Below, piece by piece: positions 8,083 to 16,292 of a stretch of 64,000 nt of DNA. A program made the position numbers and the translations under genes. The DNA lies in the NCBI GenBank assembly GCA_965261105.1, contig CBDHCM010000006.1, positions 1-64,000 on the forward strand. Direction: 5' to 3'. Every line of letters begins with the position of its first letter. Within the stretch, counting starts at the first letter, position 1. The notes under the pieces are model-generated. The model searched no databases and had not been told where the DNA came from. It saw nothing but the letters and a program-made list of their open reading frames with translations. This DNA comes from Aldehydirespirator sp965261105 (lineage in GTDB: Bacteria > Actinomycetota > Acidimicrobiia > Acidimicrobiales > Aldehydirespiratoraceae).

Positions 8083-8532
8083 CTAGGCGTAGAGGTGGGA
8101 GGCGCTTCCCATGGGGACTTGGCCCGGCTCGGGGTTGGTTACCAGCACCTCGCACTCCATCCGGTCGGGATCCCGGAAGAACAGGCTGAGCTTGCGGCCG
8201 AAGTCGGTGACGGTCCCGTCGGTGGCCCCGGCCGCCATGAGCCTCGAGCGGATCTCGTCGAAACCCTCGAGGCTGGCCGCGTGCAGGCCGATGTGGTCGA
8301 GCCGGCCCCGTCCGAACATCGGCGTCTGGTGGTCGGCCTGCTCGTTGCCCTCCATCTCGAAGACGTTCAACTCCGTGGCCGGGCCGATGTTGATCACGGT
8401 CATGCGAGGCCCGCCGGGGAACTCGTCCCCGTCGCTCTCCACGGTGGCGCCGAACATCTCGATGTAGAAGGCCTGGAGCCGGTCGGAGTCCTTGGTGATC
8501 ACGGCCACATGGTCGAGTCCCTGGGTGAGCAT
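8083..8532 (-). CDS. VOC family (glyoxalase/dioxygenase-like) protein
   Basis: 149 residues with the paired beta-alpha-beta-beta-beta pattern of the vicinal oxygen chelate superfamily: LDHVAVITKD near the start (first metal His), the HIGLHAA segment in the second half, and FRDPDRMECEVL with the last acidic ligand. Such proteins bind a divalent metal and act as glyoxalases, dioxygenases or resistance proteins; the specific reaction cannot be told. Its 3' third is duplicated at 5295-5485. It is convergent with the HIRAN gene, whose stop lies only 29 nt away. Confidence 0.85.
   Translation of the reverse strand: MLTQGLDHVAVITKDSDRLQAFYIEMFGATVESDGDEFPGGPRMTVINIGPATELNVFEMEGNEQADHQTPMFGRGRLDHIGLHAASLEGFDEIRSRLMAAGATDGTVTDFGRKLSLFFRDPDRMECEVLVTNPEPGQVPMGSASHLYA
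8085..8275 (+). repeat. direct repeat copy B (within intact VOC gene)
   Basis: Partner of 5295-5485; see that entry. This copy remains part of the complete gene, so the gene on this side was left intact. Confidence 0.9.
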
Positions 8533-8882
8533 GAGGCTGCTCCCTTCAATTGCCGACGGAATCGGCGCTCTCGTACGTGGAGGTTGTTCTATCGGCTTTG
8601 GAGGCTCCGGCCGACGGCGAGGAAACCACAGCGCTCAGGCTGCGGTGAGCCGCGCGTAGCGGTTACCGCGCTTGAATGTCGTCGATGACGAGGGTTGACG
8701 CCGTGCCAGCCGTTCACGAGCACTACAGGGAGGTCGATGTCACGGACTGTCGAGAAGCAACTCTTGGGTGCCCTCGCTGCGCATTCGCTCCCAGTTGCTC
8801 GCGGCGAGGGCGGTGGCGCGTTCGGTGACGGCGGTTCGCAAGGCTCGCTGCGCATTCGCTCCCAGTTGCTCGCTGCGAGCGG
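8533..8882. other. intergenic stretch with a 30-bp tandem-spaced repeat
   Basis: No convincing gene in 350 bp. Two identical 30-bp copies, 8773-8802 and 8844-8873, start 71 bp apart and contain GCGCATTCGCTCCCAGTTGC. The second copy ends 10 nt before the vapC stop codon. Confidence 0.6.
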
Positions 8883-9293
8883 TCAGGGGACGATGGTGAA
8901 GAGGCCTCCGTCCAGCGGGCGCATCACGGTGAAGTGCTTGTGGTCGAGGGTGAGGATGGTCCGCGTCCGGTAGCGCTGGGCCAGCACCGCCATGGAGGCG
9001 TCGGCCACCCCGACGCCGAGGTCGCGGTAGCGCTCCACCACCCGCCTTGCGACTGCCAGGTCCTCGGCGCCCATCGTCGCCAGTTCGTAGGCGCCTCCGG
9101 ACAGTTCCGCCAGCACGGCCAGTTCGGCGTCCACGCCCTTGCGCGTGGCCACAAGGTAGTCCACCTCCGCGACGACGTAGGGGGAGACCACCATGACCGG
9201 ATCGTTGCTCTGCAGCCATGCCACCACCGCGTCGTGGGTTGGGCCCGACTCGCTGAAGAAGGCGATGAGCCCGCTGGTGTCGGCGATGATCAT
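8883..9293 (-). CDS. vapC: VapC-type PIN-domain toxin RNase
   Basis: 136 residues with the PIN acidic set: Asp5 (ADTSGL), Glu43 (VAEVDYL), Asp97 (VADASM) and Asp116 (TLDHKHF). PIN toxins are Mg-dependent RNases that cut tRNA or rRNA. It is preceded by the antitoxin gene with a 4-nt ATGA overlap, the usual order for vapBC operons, so the two are translationally coupled. Confidence 0.9.
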   Translation of the reverse strand: MIIADTSGLIAFFSESGPTHDAVVAWLQSNDPVMVVSPYVVAEVDYLVATRKGVDAELAVLAELSGGAYELATMGAEDLAVARRVVERYRDLGVGVADASMAVLAQRYRTRTILTLDHKHFTVMRPLDGGLFTIVP

Positions 9294-9499
9294 CGCTCTC
9301 CGAAGCCCTTCAAGTGGTCGTCGACCAGCTCGGCCCAGGAGTCGTCGCCGGGGATGATCCCGGAACGGGGCTCGGGACGCGACACCGCATCTTCAACGGC
9401 TCGTCGGATCACTTCGGCCTCGGAGCACGAGAGACGCCGAGCCTGGCGCTCCACAGCCCTCTTCAGCGGCTCGGGCAGATAGACCGTCGTTTTCCTCAT
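9290..9499 (-). CDS. vapB: VapB-type ribbon-helix-helix antitoxin
   Basis: 69 residues. The N-terminal MRKTTVYLPEPLKRAVERQA is a ribbon-helix-helix DNA-binding fold (beta strand KTTVYLP, then two helices with SEAEVIRRAV). The acidic/aromatic C-terminal tail (DDSWAELVDDHL) is the probable toxin-binding part. It stops inside the vapC start. Such antitoxins autorepress the operon, probably at a site just upstream of 9499, where the sequence is AT-richer (ATATATGG). Confidence 0.88.
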   Translation of the reverse strand: MRKTTVYLPEPLKRAVERQARRLSCSEAEVIRRAVEDAVSRPEPRSGIIPGDDSWAELVDDHLKGFGER

Positions 9500-9538
9500 G
9501 CCATATATGGTACCACCGCTGTCAATCGTCCGGCGGGT

Positions 9539-10741
9539 TCAGCGGTTGTAGCGGAGGGCGGCAGCCGCCACTAGGGCGCAGGCCGCGGTTCCGGCCCCCA
9601 CCGCAACGAGGGCGTTCCGGCTGCCGAAGGCGTCCACCATCCAGCCCAGGATCGGGCCGCCGACGGCGCGCGCCCCCACGAAGACGACCCCGTACACCGC
9701 TGACACCCGACCTTGGAGCCGGGGGTCGACCGCCGTCTGGACCGAGGCGTTGGACAGGCTCAGGAACCCGCCGCCGACAATGCCGACCACGAAGATGACA
9801 GCCATGCCGACGGCGAGTTGGTGAACTGCGGCCAGCGGAACCACAGCTGCTCCGAAGACGGCCAGCAGGACCGTGAGGCTGCCCAGCCCCTCCCGCCTCG
9901 AGGACGCCATGATCACCGAGCCGATCAGGCTGCCAACGCTCATTGCCAGCACAAGGAGCCCGAAGGTGGCCCCGCCGCTCTCGAGTTGCTTGTCGGCGAG
10001 CACCGGAAGCAGCACCTCCAGGTTCCAGCCGAACAGGGTGAATGAGCACAGCAGGGCCATCGGGATTGTCACCGCCGGAGTGCGCCGCAGGTAGTCGAGC
10101 ACCCCGCCTCCGGCCGCCCGGGCTTCAGCCGACACGGTCGCGGTGGTGGGCACCACCCGCAGCACCAGCATCGACGCGATCAGAGAGACCGCGCCGTTCA
10201 CGGCGAAGCAGGCCCATGGCGAGGCCAGGTACAGGAAGAGGGCAGTCAGGCCGCCTCCGAGGAATCGGCCCGTCGACATCACCGACGTGTGGAGCCGGGC
10301 TGCTCGGTTGATTTCGTCGACGGTGACCACATCGCGCACGAAAGCGCGCCGCAGCGGGGTGTCGATGGCGCCGACCACCCCCAGCGCTGCGATGGCGCCG
10401 AACAGCAGCCCTAGCGGAACGTCTTCGCCCATCGCGACGGTGGCCACGGCCAGCCCGCCGGCCACGACGGCCTTCGCCGACTGCGTCGAGGCCAGCATCA
10501 GGCGCCGGTCGAAGCGGTCGGCCAGCGTTCCTGCCACCGGAGAGAGAACGACGGCCAGGCCCGACCGTACCGCGGTGCTGATTCCCACCCACAGAGCGCT
10601 GCCGGTGATCACATACACCAGCCACAACTCCGCGGCGCGGTGGGCCCACATCCCGGTGGCGTGCAGGAACTGGGCGCCCGCGTAGCGGCGGAAGTTGGGA
10701 TTGCCCAGCGTGTCGGCCAGCTGGCGCAGACCGGATGTCAC
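9539..10741 (-). CDS. MFS efflux transporter (MFS_3/EntS-like)
   Basis: 400 residues from a GTG at 10741, with about 12 hydrophobic segments and the MFS signature LADRFDRRLML between helices 2 and 3. The N-terminal FRRYAGAQFLHATGMW pattern is that of the enterobactin-exporter-like MFS_3 subfamily. The frame continues to 10852, but that extension would run through the promoter of the divergent hpaB operon, so the GTG preceding TSGLRQLADTL was preferred. Its divergent position next to the catabolic operon suggests, without proof, export of a pathway-related compound. Confidence 0.82.
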   Translation of the reverse strand: MTSGLRQLADTLGNPNFRRYAGAQFLHATGMWAHRAAELWLVYVITGSALWVGISTAVRSGLAVVLSPVAGTLADRFDRRLMLASTQSAKAVVAGGLAVATVAMGEDVPLGLLFGAIAALGVVGAIDTPLRRAFVRDVVTVDEINRAARLHTSVMSTGRFLGGGLTALFLYLASPWACFAVNGAVSLIASMLVLRVVPTTATVSAEARAAGGGVLDYLRRTPAVTIPMALLCSFTLFGWNLEVLLPVLADKQLESGGATFGLLVLAMSVGSLIGSVIMASSRREGLGSLTVLLAVFGAAVVPLAAVHQLAVGMAVIFVVGIVGGGFLSLSNASVQTAVDPRLQGRVSAVYGVVFVGARAVGGPILGWMVDAFGSRNALVAVGAGTAACALVAAAALRYNR

Positions 10742-10761
10742 GTGAACCTCACAGCCCCAGT

Positions 10762-10790
10762 TTGACAGTGTGAGCAGGTTGTCAGACAAT
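10762..10790 (+). promoter_or_regulatory. promoter of the catabolic operon
   Basis: A perfect TTGACA (10762-10767), 17-nt spacer, then GACAAT (10785-10790) as -10. Transcription would start near 10797, leaving a ~48-nt leader before the hpaB-like ATG at 10845. This is the best sigma70-type promoter in the window. Confidence 0.65.
10779..10789. promoter_or_regulatory. GntR/FadR-type operator
   Basis: TTGTCAGACAA fits the FadR-subfamily consensus TNGTNNNACNA exactly and is the core of a 19-bp near-palindrome (CAGG...TCTG arms). It overlaps the spacer and -10 of the operon promoter. The GntR-FCD regulator encoded at 13807 in the same operon is the obvious candidate repressor. Confidence 0.65.
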
Positions 10791-10844
10791 CTGACCGGCG
10801 ACCAGGCCGATGCATGGCGCGCCTCGGGTTCCGACGGAGGGCGG

Positions 10845-12326
10845 ATGCGCACAGGAGACAGCTACGTCGAGTCGCTGATAGACGGGCGCAACGTGATCCT
10901 CGACGGCGCCCCAGTGGACGACGTCACGTCTCATCCCGCCTTCGCCGGCGGCGTGCGCACCGTGGCCCGGCTCTACGACTTCGCGGCCGATCCCGCCAAC
11001 CGCGAGCTCATGACGTATGAGTCGCCCACCGACGGCCGCCCGGTGAACCTGAGCTGGCTGGTGCCCCGCTCGGTGGACGACCTGCGCCGCCGCAGGCTGG
11101 CCATCGAGGCCTGGTCCGAGCTCAGCTACGGATACCTGGGCCGGTCCCCCGACCACGTGGCCTCGTTCTTCGCCGGCTTCTCGGGCTCTCTCGACACTTT
11201 CGCCAAGGCCGGCGACCGCTACGCCGACAACGTGCAGCGCTTCTACGAACGGGCCCGGGATGAGGACCTGTACGTCACCTACACCATCATCCATCCCCAG
11301 ATCGACCGGGCCAAGGGCCCCCACGAGCAGTACGAGCCCCACCTCTACGCCTCTATCGCCCGCTCCGGCGACGACGGGGTGGTGGTGAGGGGGGCGCAGA
11401 TGCTCGGCACCGGCACGTTGATGTCGGACTACGTGTTCGTCAGCTCCATCCAGCCCTTGCCTCCCGGCGCCGACGACTACGGCCTGTCGGTGGTGATCCC
11501 CGTGAACCACCCCCGGCTGCGCATCTACCCCCGCCGGCCCTACGGGCGCGACGTCACTGCGACCGGCGACTACCCGCTGTCGGCGGTGTACGACGAGACC
11601 GACGCGCTGGTGGTGTTCGACGACGTGGATGTGCCCGCGGAGCACGTGTTCGTGGACCGCGACCCGGAGATCACCTTCGCCCAGTTCACCCGCACCCCGG
11701 CCCATGTGCTGGGCAACACCCAGGCCCAGATCCGCTACGCGGTGAAGCTCAGGTTCCTGGCCGGGCTGGCCTCCCAGCTGGCCGAGTGGTCGGGCCAGTC
11801 CGCCGACCGCAACTTCCAGCTGGGCCTGGCCCGGGTGGCGGCCCAGGCGTCGGTGCCCCACGGGCTGGTGCTGGCGGGGGAGTACAACGCCACCATCGAC
11901 GGAAACGGCGTGGCCCGCCCCGACCCGGAGATGCTCTACTCGGCGATGACGATGCAGCCCGCGCTGTACCGCGACATCAACTTCGCGCTGCGGGAGCTGA
12001 CCGGCGGGACCACCATCCAGCTGCCGTCGTCGGTGAGCGCCTGGGACGACCCCGTGACGCGGGCCGACTTCGAGCGGTTCGTGCGCTGGCCCGATGTGGC
12101 CGCCGAGCATCGGGTGGGACTCCTTAAGCTGATATGGGACGCGGTCGGCTCGGAGTTCGCGGGCCGGCACTTCCAGTACGAGATGTTCTACGCCGGCTCG
12201 AGCTCGGTGGTCCAGGGCCGCCTGTACCGCAGCTACGACTGGGAGCGGGCCCGCTCCATGGTCCTGCGCTGCCTCGACGACACCCCCGGCCCCCATCGCG
12301 CCGATTGGCCGGAGGCCGCTCAGTGA
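10845..12326 (+). CDS. 4-hydroxyphenylacetate 3-monooxygenase-like oxygenase (HpaB family)
   Basis: 493 residues, the usual length for HpaB-family FADH2-dependent monooxygenases. The pattern runs from TGDSYVESLIDGRNVILDG at the N-terminus through IIHPQIDRAK, MLGTGTLMSDYVFV and a C-terminal EMFYAGSSSVVQGR. These enzymes hydroxylate a phenolic ring or related aromatic using reduced flavin from a separate reductase. The start at 10845 was chosen over 10770 because of a GGAGGG ribosome site just upstream and the conserved N-terminus. It is the first gene of the long operon and overlaps the decarboxylase start by GTGA. The substrate is not readable. Confidence 0.85.
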   Translation: MRTGDSYVESLIDGRNVILDGAPVDDVTSHPAFAGGVRTVARLYDFAADPANRELMTYESPTDGRPVNLSWLVPRSVDDLRRRRLAIEAWSELSYGYLGRSPDHVASFFAGFSGSLDTFAKAGDRYADNVQRFYERARDEDLYVTYTIIHPQIDRAKGPHEQYEPHLYASIARSGDDGVVVRGAQMLGTGTLMSDYVFVSSIQPLPPGADDYGLSVVIPVNHPRLRIYPRRPYGRDVTATGDYPLSAVYDETDALVVFDDVDVPAEHVFVDRDPEITFAQFTRTPAHVLGNTQAQIRYAVKLRFLAGLASQLAEWSGQSADRNFQLGLARVAAQASVPHGLVLAGEYNATIDGNGVARPDPEMLYSAMTMQPALYRDINFALRELTGGTTIQLPSSVSAWDDPVTRADFERFVRWPDVAAEHRVGLLKLIWDAVGSEFAGRHFQYEMFYAGSSSVVQGRLYRSYDWERARSMVLRCLDDTPGPHRADWPEAAQ

Positions 12327-13810
12327 CCGGGGCCGCGTGCCCGTTCGAGGACGCCGAGGACACCTCGGCAGCCGCTCCCGGAGGCGGGGCACCGATCCCC
12401 GACGTCCTCGACACCAGCTTCCGCAGCGCCCTCGGGCGGCTGGATCGGGCCGGACTGCTGGCCAGGGTGTCGCGCACCGTCGACCCCGATCTCGAGGTGG
12501 CCGGGCTCATGAAGCGCCACGACGCCGGAGCGGCCCTGCTGTTCGAGAGCGTCAAGGCCCACGACCTGCCCGTGGTCGGCAACGTCTTCGCCACCCCAGA
12601 GTCCTCCGAGACCGCCATGGGACTGAACCGCGCCCAGCTGCGGGCCGCGCTGGCCCGGGGCATCCACATCGACGTCGAGCCCGAGCCGGCCGCCGAGGCC
12701 CCGGCCCAGGAGCGGGTGTGGCGCAAGGGATCCATCAACCTGGGCGAGCAGCTGCCGGTGCTCAAGCACGCCCCCGGCGACGGCGGGCGCTTCGTCACCG
12801 CGGGCGTCCTGATCGTGCGCGATCCCCTCACCGGCGTGCGCAACGCCTCCTTCCACCGGCTCCAGCTGCTGGGACCCGACCGGGTGGCCATCAAGATCGA
12901 CCACGGACGCCATCTGGGCCGGGCCCTGGACCACGCAGTGGAGATGGGCCAGGACCTGCCGGTGGCGGTATGCGTGGGAACCGACGTGGCGCTGATCTAC
13001 GCCGCCTCCACCATGGGCGCGCTCATGCCCGAGAGCCGCGACGAGCTGGGCGCGGCCGGGGGCTGCCGGGGCCGGGGGCTGCCGGTGGTCCCGGGCGTGT
13101 CTGTCGACGTGGACGTGCCCGCCGAGACCGAGATCGTCATCGAGGGTGTGATCAAGGCCGGCGAGCAGGCCCACGAGGGTCCCTTCGGAGAGTTCGTCGG
13201 CTATGCCTCGCCCGCCGGGCTGGCGCCGACCGTGGACGTGACCGCGGTCACCGCCCGCCACGAGCCGGTGTACCACGCCATCAACGGCGCCGGCCGCGAG
13301 ACGATCGTGCTGCGCAAGCACGTGCTCGAGGTGGCCGCCCTGGAGGCCGTCCGGCCGGTGACGCCGATCGTGAGCGACGTGTGCATGCCCGCGGGAGGAC
13401 TGCACCGGTTCCATCTGGTGATGGCGCTGTCGAAGCGGTCTTCGCGAGACGAGGGATGGGGCCGCAACGCGGCGATGGCCGCCTTCGGAGCCCTCAAGGA
13501 TCTCAACATGATCATCCTGGTTGACGACGACATCGACATCCACGACCCCGTCGACGTGGAGTACGCGCTGGCCACCCGGTTCGACGCCGCGTCGGATCTT
13601 GTGGTCCTGCCACAAATGCGCGGCCACGAGTATGTGCGCACCTCAGTGGCCGGCGTGGGCACCAAGGCCATCCTGGACGCCTCGGTGCCCTATGAGCGCC
13701 GGGCCGACTTCGAGCGGATCTCCTTCGCCGCGCCCTCCGACGGCGGCGCTGAGCTTGACGCCGCCTACTCCGGGGCCACTGTTCTGAGCTGGCTGGGCGG
13801 TCAGCCATGA
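12323..13810 (+). CDS. UbiD-family prenyl-FMN-dependent decarboxylase
   Basis: 495 residues from a GTG with GGAGG at 12311; the stop of the previous gene overlaps the start. Family features include HAPGDGGRFVTAGVLIV, KIDHGRHLG and GPFGEFVGYASP, the last containing the conserved Glu region near the prenyl-FMN. UbiD enzymes reversibly decarboxylate aromatic or unsaturated acids and need prenyl-FMN made by UbiX; no ubiX is seen here. Directly behind an HpaB-type oxygenase, it probably acts on the same aromatic acid, either just before or just after hydroxylation. Confidence 0.88.
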   Translation: MTGAACPFEDAEDTSAAAPGGGAPIPDVLDTSFRSALGRLDRAGLLARVSRTVDPDLEVAGLMKRHDAGAALLFESVKAHDLPVVGNVFATPESSETAMGLNRAQLRAALARGIHIDVEPEPAAEAPAQERVWRKGSINLGEQLPVLKHAPGDGGRFVTAGVLIVRDPLTGVRNASFHRLQLLGPDRVAIKIDHGRHLGRALDHAVEMGQDLPVAVCVGTDVALIYAASTMGALMPESRDELGAAGGCRGRGLPVVPGVSVDVDVPAETEIVIEGVIKAGEQAHEGPFGEFVGYASPAGLAPTVDVTAVTARHEPVYHAINGAGRETIVLRKHVLEVAALEAVRPVTPIVSDVCMPAGGLHRFHLVMALSKRSSRDEGWGRNAAMAAFGALKDLNMIILVDDDIDIHDPVDVEYALATRFDAASDLVVLPQMRGHEYVRTSVAGVGTKAILDASVPYERRADFERISFAAPSDGGAELDAAYSGATVLSWLGGQP

Positions 13811-14604
13811 AGCTCAGCCGCGAGACGCTCGCCGACCGGCTGCAGGAGCAGCTCAAGCGCCAGATGCTGTCGGGCCGCCTGGCGCCGGGCGCAGCCATGC
13901 CGTCGGAGCGCGAGCTGCGCGAGGCCTTCGGCGTGGGCCGCACCACCGTGCGCGAGGCCCTCCAGGGGCTGGTCTCATCCGGTTTCCTGGCCCGGGACGC
14001 GGGCCGGCTGATCGTGCGCCACCCCAGCGACATCAGCCCCCGCATGCTCGACCTCGCGGCCAGGGCCTCCGGCGCCTCGGTGGAGCAGGTGTTCGACGTG
14101 CGCAAGCTGCTGGAGATCCACGCCGCCGGCCTGGCCGCAACCAGCCGCACCGCCGACGATCTCGCCGAGCTCGCCGGATGCCTGCAGCGGATGGACACCC
14201 AGGACGAGACGCAGTACCACACCGCCGACCGCAGCTTCCATTGCGCGGTGGTGCGAGCGTCCCAGAACGCGGTGCTGGCCGAGCTCTACGAGGCGGGCGT
14301 CGGGCTCTTCTTCCGCGAGCCGGCCTTCTGGCGCGTATTCACCCGCGCCCCCGAGCAGCGCTCACGGGTGGGTTCGGGATACGAGGGCCACCTGCACATA
14401 CACAACGCCATCGTCCGCCAGGATCCCGATCTGGCCCGCGAGCAGATGCGGCGCCATCTGCAGCAAGTGGAGCGGAGCCTGCTCGACATAATGCACGAGA
14501 TAATGCACGAGACGCTCGGCGCGGCCGATGATCCGCCGCCGGAATCGTCCCCCACATCGTCCCCCACATCGTCCCCCACAGAGGAGACAGAGAGGAAGCC
14601 ATGA
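13807..14604 (+). CDS. GntR-family regulator with FCD domain
   Basis: 265 residues. Residues ~5-75 form a GntR winged helix (LADRLQEQLKRQML, then SERELREAFGVGRTTVREAL, with the recognition helix). The rest is an all-helical FCD ligand domain with Asp/His metal-ligand candidates. It is translated from an ATGA overlap with the decarboxylase and overlaps the next gene the same way. It probably represses the operon through the palindrome at 10779-10789 and is released by a pathway acid. The last ~20 residues are a Ser/Pro/Thr tail encoded by three exact 12-bp repeats (14545-14580), unusual for the family. Confidence 0.88.
   Translation: MKLSRETLADRLQEQLKRQMLSGRLAPGAAMPSERELREAFGVGRTTVREALQGLVSSGFLARDAGRLIVRHPSDISPRMLDLAARASGASVEQVFDVRKLLEIHAAGLAATSRTADDLAELAGCLQRMDTQDETQYHTADRSFHCAVVRASQNAVLAELYEAGVGLFFREPAFWRVFTRAPEQRSRVGSGYEGHLHIHNAIVRQDPDLAREQMRRHLQQVERSLLDIMHEIMHETLGAADDPPPESSPTSSPTSSPTEETERKP
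14545..14580 (+). repeat. 3 x 12-bp tandem repeat in GntR gene
   Basis: Unit TCGTCCCCCACA three times in a row, adding SSPT units to the regulator's C-terminus. Confidence 0.95.
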
Positions 14605-15851
14605 GACAGGGATACCGGGTGATCGACGCCGACACCCATGTGACCCCCTCCGTCGAGGTGCTCGTCGAATACGGCGACCGCGAGCTGAAGGACCGGGCCG
14701 ACGAGCTCACACCCTACGTCCGGGTGACCAAGCCGACCGCGGGCCGCGGTCATCCGAACCACCCCTACGGCGTGGTGCGGGTCAACCCCCAGCCCTACAA
14801 CCGGGTGGCCGGGCACAAGCAGGACGTCTCCGTGGACACCCGCGGCGCCGGCGCCAAGGGAGCGCTCGAGGGCCGCGTGGAGAACCTGGCGGTCAAGCCC
14901 ATCGCCGACGGCATCCAGCACACCAACTCCGAGGGCCGCCTGGCCAACATGGACGTCGAGGGAGTGGACATCAACTTCATCATCCCCGGCACTTGGGCGC
15001 CGGGCAGCACCGCCCTTGACCTCAGCCTGGCCAAGGCCATGTACCGCTCCTACCACCGCTACATGGCCGACTACTGCTCGGCCGACCCCCGCCGGCTCAA
15101 AGGGCTGCTGCTGGCCCCCGGCGCCGACCCGCAATGGGCCGCCGACACCATCCGCCGGCACGCCGGCGACGAGTGGCTGGCCGCGGTGTGGCCGGTGCTT
15201 CCCGAGGGGCTGCCCGTAGACGATCCCGACCTCGATCCGATCTGGCAGGCGATGGACGAGGCCGACCTGCCCATCATGCACCACAGCTTCTTCTACGAGG
15301 CCCCCTACTTCCCCGGCTACCGCGACATCTGGGGCAACGTGGCGGTGGCCCGCACCGCGGCCCACGTGTGGGGCGCCCAGAGGCTCATGGCCTATGTTCT
15401 GGTGTCGGGCATGCTCGACCGCTACCGGAACCTGCGGGTGGCCACTGTGGAGACCGGCCACGGCTGGCTGCCGCACTGGATCATCCGCCTCACCAGCCAG
15501 ATCGACTACGTGAAGGGCGCCGTGCCCGCCGACTTGAAGCACACGCCGCTGGAGTACGTGCAGATGGGCCGGGTGTTCTGCGCCATCGAGCAGCACGAGG
15601 GTCCCGAGATGACCAAGGCGGTGATCGACATCCTCGGCGACGGCGTGCTGATGTACGAGTCCGACTTCCCCCATCCCGAGTGCTACTACCCCAACAGCAC
15701 CGACAACGTGATCTCCTGGGGCCCGGTCATTGGCGAGGTGGCCCTGCGTAAGCTGATGGCTGACAACGCGGCCCGCTACCTGCGGCTGCTGTCGGATCCC
15801 TGGGACGATGACGCGCCCAGCAGCAATGGGCAGGGCGACAATGGACGTTGA
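14601..15851 (+). CDS. amidohydrolase_2 (ACMSD-like) metal-dependent hydrolase/decarboxylase
   Basis: 416 residues. The N-terminal VIDADTHVTP, the middle MHHSFF segment, GHGWLPHW and the C-terminal YESDFPHPE match the metal ligands of the ACMSD/amidohydrolase_2 TIM-barrel group. Members decarboxylate or hydrolyse aromatic acids, including semialdehydes and dihydroxybenzoates. Within an operon containing an HpaB oxygenase and UbiD decarboxylase, a role in aromatic ring-acid turnover is likely. It overlaps the preceding gene by ATGA and the following one by 11 nt. Confidence 0.83.
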   Translation: MRQGYRVIDADTHVTPSVEVLVEYGDRELKDRADELTPYVRVTKPTAGRGHPNHPYGVVRVNPQPYNRVAGHKQDVSVDTRGAGAKGALEGRVENLAVKPIADGIQHTNSEGRLANMDVEGVDINFIIPGTWAPGSTALDLSLAKAMYRSYHRYMADYCSADPRRLKGLLLAPGADPQWAADTIRRHAGDEWLAAVWPVLPEGLPVDDPDLDPIWQAMDEADLPIMHHSFFYEAPYFPGYRDIWGNVAVARTAAHVWGAQRLMAYVLVSGMLDRYRNLRVATVETGHGWLPHWIIRLTSQIDYVKGAVPADLKHTPLEYVQMGRVFCAIEQHEGPEMTKAVIDILGDGVLMYESDFPHPECYYPNSTDNVISWGPVIGEVALRKLMADNAARYLRLLSDPWDDDAPSSNGQGDNGR

Positions 15852-16254
15852 GCAGGCTTTGGAGCTAGTGCACCAGGCCCGGGCCATCGGCGCCGAGCGG
15901 GGCATCAACGTCACCGTGGCCGTGCACGACGACGCCGGGCACCCCCTCGTGGTGGTGCGGGGCAAGCGCTGGCACGGGCCCTACATGGCCATGGGCAAGG
16001 CCCGGCTGGCGGCCGCCTTCGCCAAGCCCACCAAGGATCTGGTGGCTATGTGGGCCGACCGGCCCATGTTCGGTGCCAGTCTCGTGGAGATCATCCCCGG
16101 AGGCGTCACCGTCAACCCCGGCGGTGTGCCGTTGCTCGACGACGGCGTGTGTGTGGGCGCCATCGGCGTGGGCGGAGGCTCGCCCCAGATCGACCACGAG
16201 ATCGCGGCCGCGGCCGCGGAGCAATTCAACCGGTCCGAAAAGGCCAAGATCTGA
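15841..16254 (+). CDS. GlcG/HbpS-family small-molecule-binding protein
   Basis: 137 residues with the GlcG/HbpS pattern: INVTVAVHDDAGHPLVV near the start, MAMGKARLAAAF, and GVCVGAIGVGGGSPQIDHEIA near the end. The family binds haem, cobalamin or small organic acids and is often found in glycolate, propanediol and aromatic catabolic operons, where its role is poorly defined. The ATG at 15841 lies inside the 3' end of the amidohydrolase gene, so it is translationally coupled. No signal peptide is visible, so it is cytoplasmic. Confidence 0.83.
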   Translation: MDVEQALELVHQARAIGAERGINVTVAVHDDAGHPLVVVRGKRWHGPYMAMGKARLAAAFAKPTKDLVAMWADRPMFGASLVEIIPGGVTVNPGGVPLLDDGVCVGAIGVGGGSPQIDHEIAAAAAEQFNRSEKAKI

Positions 16255-16274
16255 TGAATTTGATTCACAGACCC

Positions 16275-16283
16275 AAAGGAGGA
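16275..16283 (+). promoter_or_regulatory. strong ribosome binding site of the binding-protein gene
   Basis: AAAGGAGGA lies 9 nt before the ATG at 16293, much stronger than for its neighbours, as expected for a binding protein needed in excess. It decides the start against longer upstream frames. Confidence 0.75.
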
Positions 16284-16292
16284 AACAACAAC

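Noticed and set aside
10782..12392. 536-codon minus-strand frame opposite the HpaB-like gene
   Set aside because: Shadow of the real gene; composition His/Val/Gly-rich, no start signal, conflicts with the promoter region.
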